Positions 62,417-64,000 of a stretch of DNA of 64,000 nt are shown piece after piece. Made by a program: the position numbers and the translations under genes. The notes below the pieces were generated by a model that was not told where the DNA came from, did no database searches, and was given only the letters and a program-made list of their open reading frames with translations. Position 1 is the stretch's first letter. Every line of letters starts with the position of its first letter. The stretch spans positions 682,001 through 746,000 of the forward strand of contig OZ251249.1 in the NCBI GenBank assembly GCA_965240325.2, written 5' to 3'. The stretch comes from Rebecca billardiae RCC1528 (taxonomy: Eukaryota > Haptophyta).

Positions 62417-62735
62417 CAGCGTCGTCGGCATTGAGATTGATGTGATGATGAATCGTCACCATGATGAACGATTGCGTGCTATACTGCTGATCGAGTGATC
62501 GCGTGCGATGCGGATGCCGACCACTGTGACTTCGGGGAGTTCGTGTCGTGTTTGATGTGAGATGTCAGTCTGGTCAATGTTGAATGTGGTCGCAGCGTCG
62601 TTAATGACGACGAATACCGGCGACAGTTGGCGTCAATCAGCCCAGAGCGGTAAACTGTACTACGTACTAATGCATTATTGTGCCAAGTGATGACGATGAT
62701 GATACTACTAGCAGTCTACTACTCATCATCAGGAG
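62417..62735. other. Intergenic DNA with remnant of the dispersed repeat
   Basis: Contains at about 62605-62655 a partial, degraded relative of the 110-bp repeat (GGCGACAGTTGGC, GTCAATC and GTAAACTGTAC in order). It is otherwise the promoter region of the sulfotransferase-like gene. Confidence 0.5.
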
Positions 62736-64000
62736 ATGCGGACGACGTATCGCTTCGTCAGCCGCGACGAGATGGCTACAGCCTGCTTGTGCGCCGCCGC
62801 CACCGTGTGGCTGCAGGTGGCGGCCGCACCGCTCGGACGACGCGTCCACCCGCAGGAGCTGGCGCCACCGGGCGAGTTGCGCGCGGTCGTGCACATAGGC
62901 CCGCAGAAGACGGCGTCCACAGCGTTGCAGCGCGCGCTGATCGGTTCGGCCGGCGGTGGGCGGCTGCGCATGATCACGCGCCACGTTGACCACTTCGACG
63001 TGCCATCCAGGCTCCCGGGGCGCTGGGGAGGGCAGATGAACCACGGCAACCTGGCGGCTGCAATCAGGCAGCCCAACGGCTCGGCGCTCCTGGGCGACCG
63101 CCAGGCGCAGGCCGTCCTTCGCGTGCTGCGCGAGCACGTGTCGCGAGCGCGCGACGCGCGGCACCACCTGCTCCTCTCGAGCGAGCTCTTCTCGAGCGCC
63201 GACGCGCGGCCCGAGCTGCTCGTCGGCGCGCTGCTCCCTACGCACGCCGTGCACGTCGTCCTCGTCTACAGGCGCTTCTTCGACTGGGCGGTGAGCATGC
63301 ACTTCCAGCGCTTTCGAGACGTGCGGCAGAGCCCGAAGCAGGCGGACCCGAGCCGGCGCGTGCTGTGGCGCCGGGCGCACCAGCACGTGCCGCTCGTCGG
63401 CTACCTCTCGCGGCTGCTCGGCGACGCCGACTCTGCCGATCGGGGCCACTGGGCCGGCACCGCGTACGACATGTGGTCCGGCGCAGCGCCCGGCGCGCGC
63501 GTGCTCGTCGTCGATTTCCACGAGAACACGCGCGCGCCGCTGCTCACGCGTTTCGTGTGCGAGGCGATGCGCGCGCGCTCGGGGTGCGCGTGGCTCACGC
63601 GCTCGAAGAACGGCGCGAAGCTTGCCTCGGAGCGGCGCAACGAGGCCTGGTCGGGGACGCCCATGCCCGTCGTCGACGTCGTCTCCGCCGCGGTCGTCGC
63701 GGGCGTCATCCCCGCACAGGTCGCCAACGTGACGGCAAGGCACAGCGCGATGCTGGCCGTTCAGAAGCGGCTGCGCCCAGACGACCACGGCCGGCATCCC
63801 GGCGGCATGCACGGTGACCTGGTGATCCCCCCCGTGTGCCTGGCCGCCGGGGAGCTGGACAGGCTGTGGCGCTTCTCTCTCGCCGAGGAGCGGCGGCTGG
63901 TGCCGCGCGGACACGACGCCACGCGGCTGCGCGCACGCTTTGACGCCGCGGTTGCGGCACGGCTCTTCTGCTCGGCAGACACGGCGGCCGTGCTTGCAAA
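62736..64000 (+). CDS. Sulfotransferase-like protein (partial, runs off the window)
   Basis: An uninterrupted frame from ATG 62736 to the end of the window (421 codons, no stop). An ATG at 62772 begins MATACLCAAATVWLQVAAA, a better signal peptide or anchor, and may be the true start. The P-loop-like HIGPQKTASTALQ (about 53-65) matches the HxGxxKTGTTxxQ 5'-phosphosulfate-binding motif of PAPS-dependent sulfotransferases. VHVVLVYRRFFDWAVSMHF (about 169-187) fits the 3'-phosphate-binding strand and helix. Such enzymes sulfate polysaccharides in the Golgi, which suits the other glycan genes here. The 3' end is missing. Confidence 0.75.
   Translation, partial: MRTTYRFVSRDEMATACLCAAATVWLQVAAAPLGRRVHPQELAPPGELRAVVHIGPQKTASTALQRALIGSAGGGRLRMITRHVDHFDVPSRLPGRWGGQMNHGNLAAAIRQPNGSALLGDRQAQAVLRVLREHVSRARDARHHLLLSSELFSSADARPELLVGALLPTHAVHVVLVYRRFFDWAVSMHFQRFRDVRQSPKQADPSRRVLWRRAHQHVPLVGYLSRLLGDADSADRGHWAGTAYDMWSGAAPGARVLVVDFHENTRAPLLTRFVCEAMRARSGCAWLTRSKNGAKLASERRNEAWSGTPMPVVDVVSAAVVAGVIPAQVANVTARHSAMLAVQKRLRPDDHGRHPGGMHGDLVIPPVCLAAGELDRLWRFSLAEERRLVPRGHDATRLRARFDAAVAARLFCSADTAAVLA

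Noticed and set aside
62667-63914. 415-codon minus-strand open frame at the right end
   Set aside because: Antisense of the open sulfotransferase frame, which has a recognisable PAPS-binding motif.

Overview
The window is nuclear DNA of a GC-rich, intron-bearing unicellular eukaryote. I favour a haptophyte or similar marine alga. The evidence is short introns packed with alternating CG, donors that read GTGCG instead of GTAAG, a carotenoid-isomerase-like protein with a plastid-type presequence, a CHASE hybrid histidine kinase, and several secretory-pathway glycan enzymes. No bacterial operon structure, rRNA, tRNA or CRISPR array was seen. All gene models were spliced by eye from reading frames and splice signals; family calls come from motifs read directly, not from database searches.

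Left part (1-18.8 kb): a GCNA/Spartan-type SprT protease with many SUMO-interacting-like motifs (381-2613) and a secreted trypsin-like protease with a polyglutamine insert (2907-4202). A repeat-rich stretch follows. It holds a 1.95-kb DNA transposon with 13-bp terminal inverted repeats and 7-bp target duplications (4482-6432), and two roughly 2.04-kb copies of a second inverted-repeat element in direct orientation (6579-8623 and 16603-18644). Between those copies lie a GT47 exostosin-like glycosyltransferase and a secreted PC-esterase-like protein.

Centre (18.8-38.9 kb): a giant minus-strand gene whose 30 exons join in phase to 3,366 codons. It combines coiled or alanine-rich regions, a C2-like fold, an unnamed W/G-rich module, an OmpA-like domain, PLAT-like domains, an FN3-like piece and a C-terminal L-type lectin-like domain, with no signal peptide. 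A three-exon multi-pass membrane protein follows it. Introns here carry interstitial telomere-like TTAGGG/CCCTAA tracts.

Right part (40.7-64 kb) is gene-dense: a CHASE-histidine kinase-receiver, a matrixin protease split by a transmembrane hairpin, a CRTISO-like isomerase divergent from a CRAL-TRIO protein with start codons 5 bp apart, a J-domain protein with zinc ribbons and SIM-like motifs, a RING-CH membrane E3 ligase, a cyclin preceded by a SAM exon, a PHO84-type phosphate transporter, a glycosyltransferase-like protein, and a sulfotransferase-like gene running off the end.

The GT47 enzyme, PC-esterase-like protein, glycosyltransferase-like protein and sulfotransferase would all act in the Golgi or at the cell surface, as expected for an alga that builds sulfated polysaccharides or scales. 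The main novelty candidates are the giant lectin/PLAT/OmpA-like protein, the divergent splice signals with telomere-like intron tracts, and the new transposable elements.
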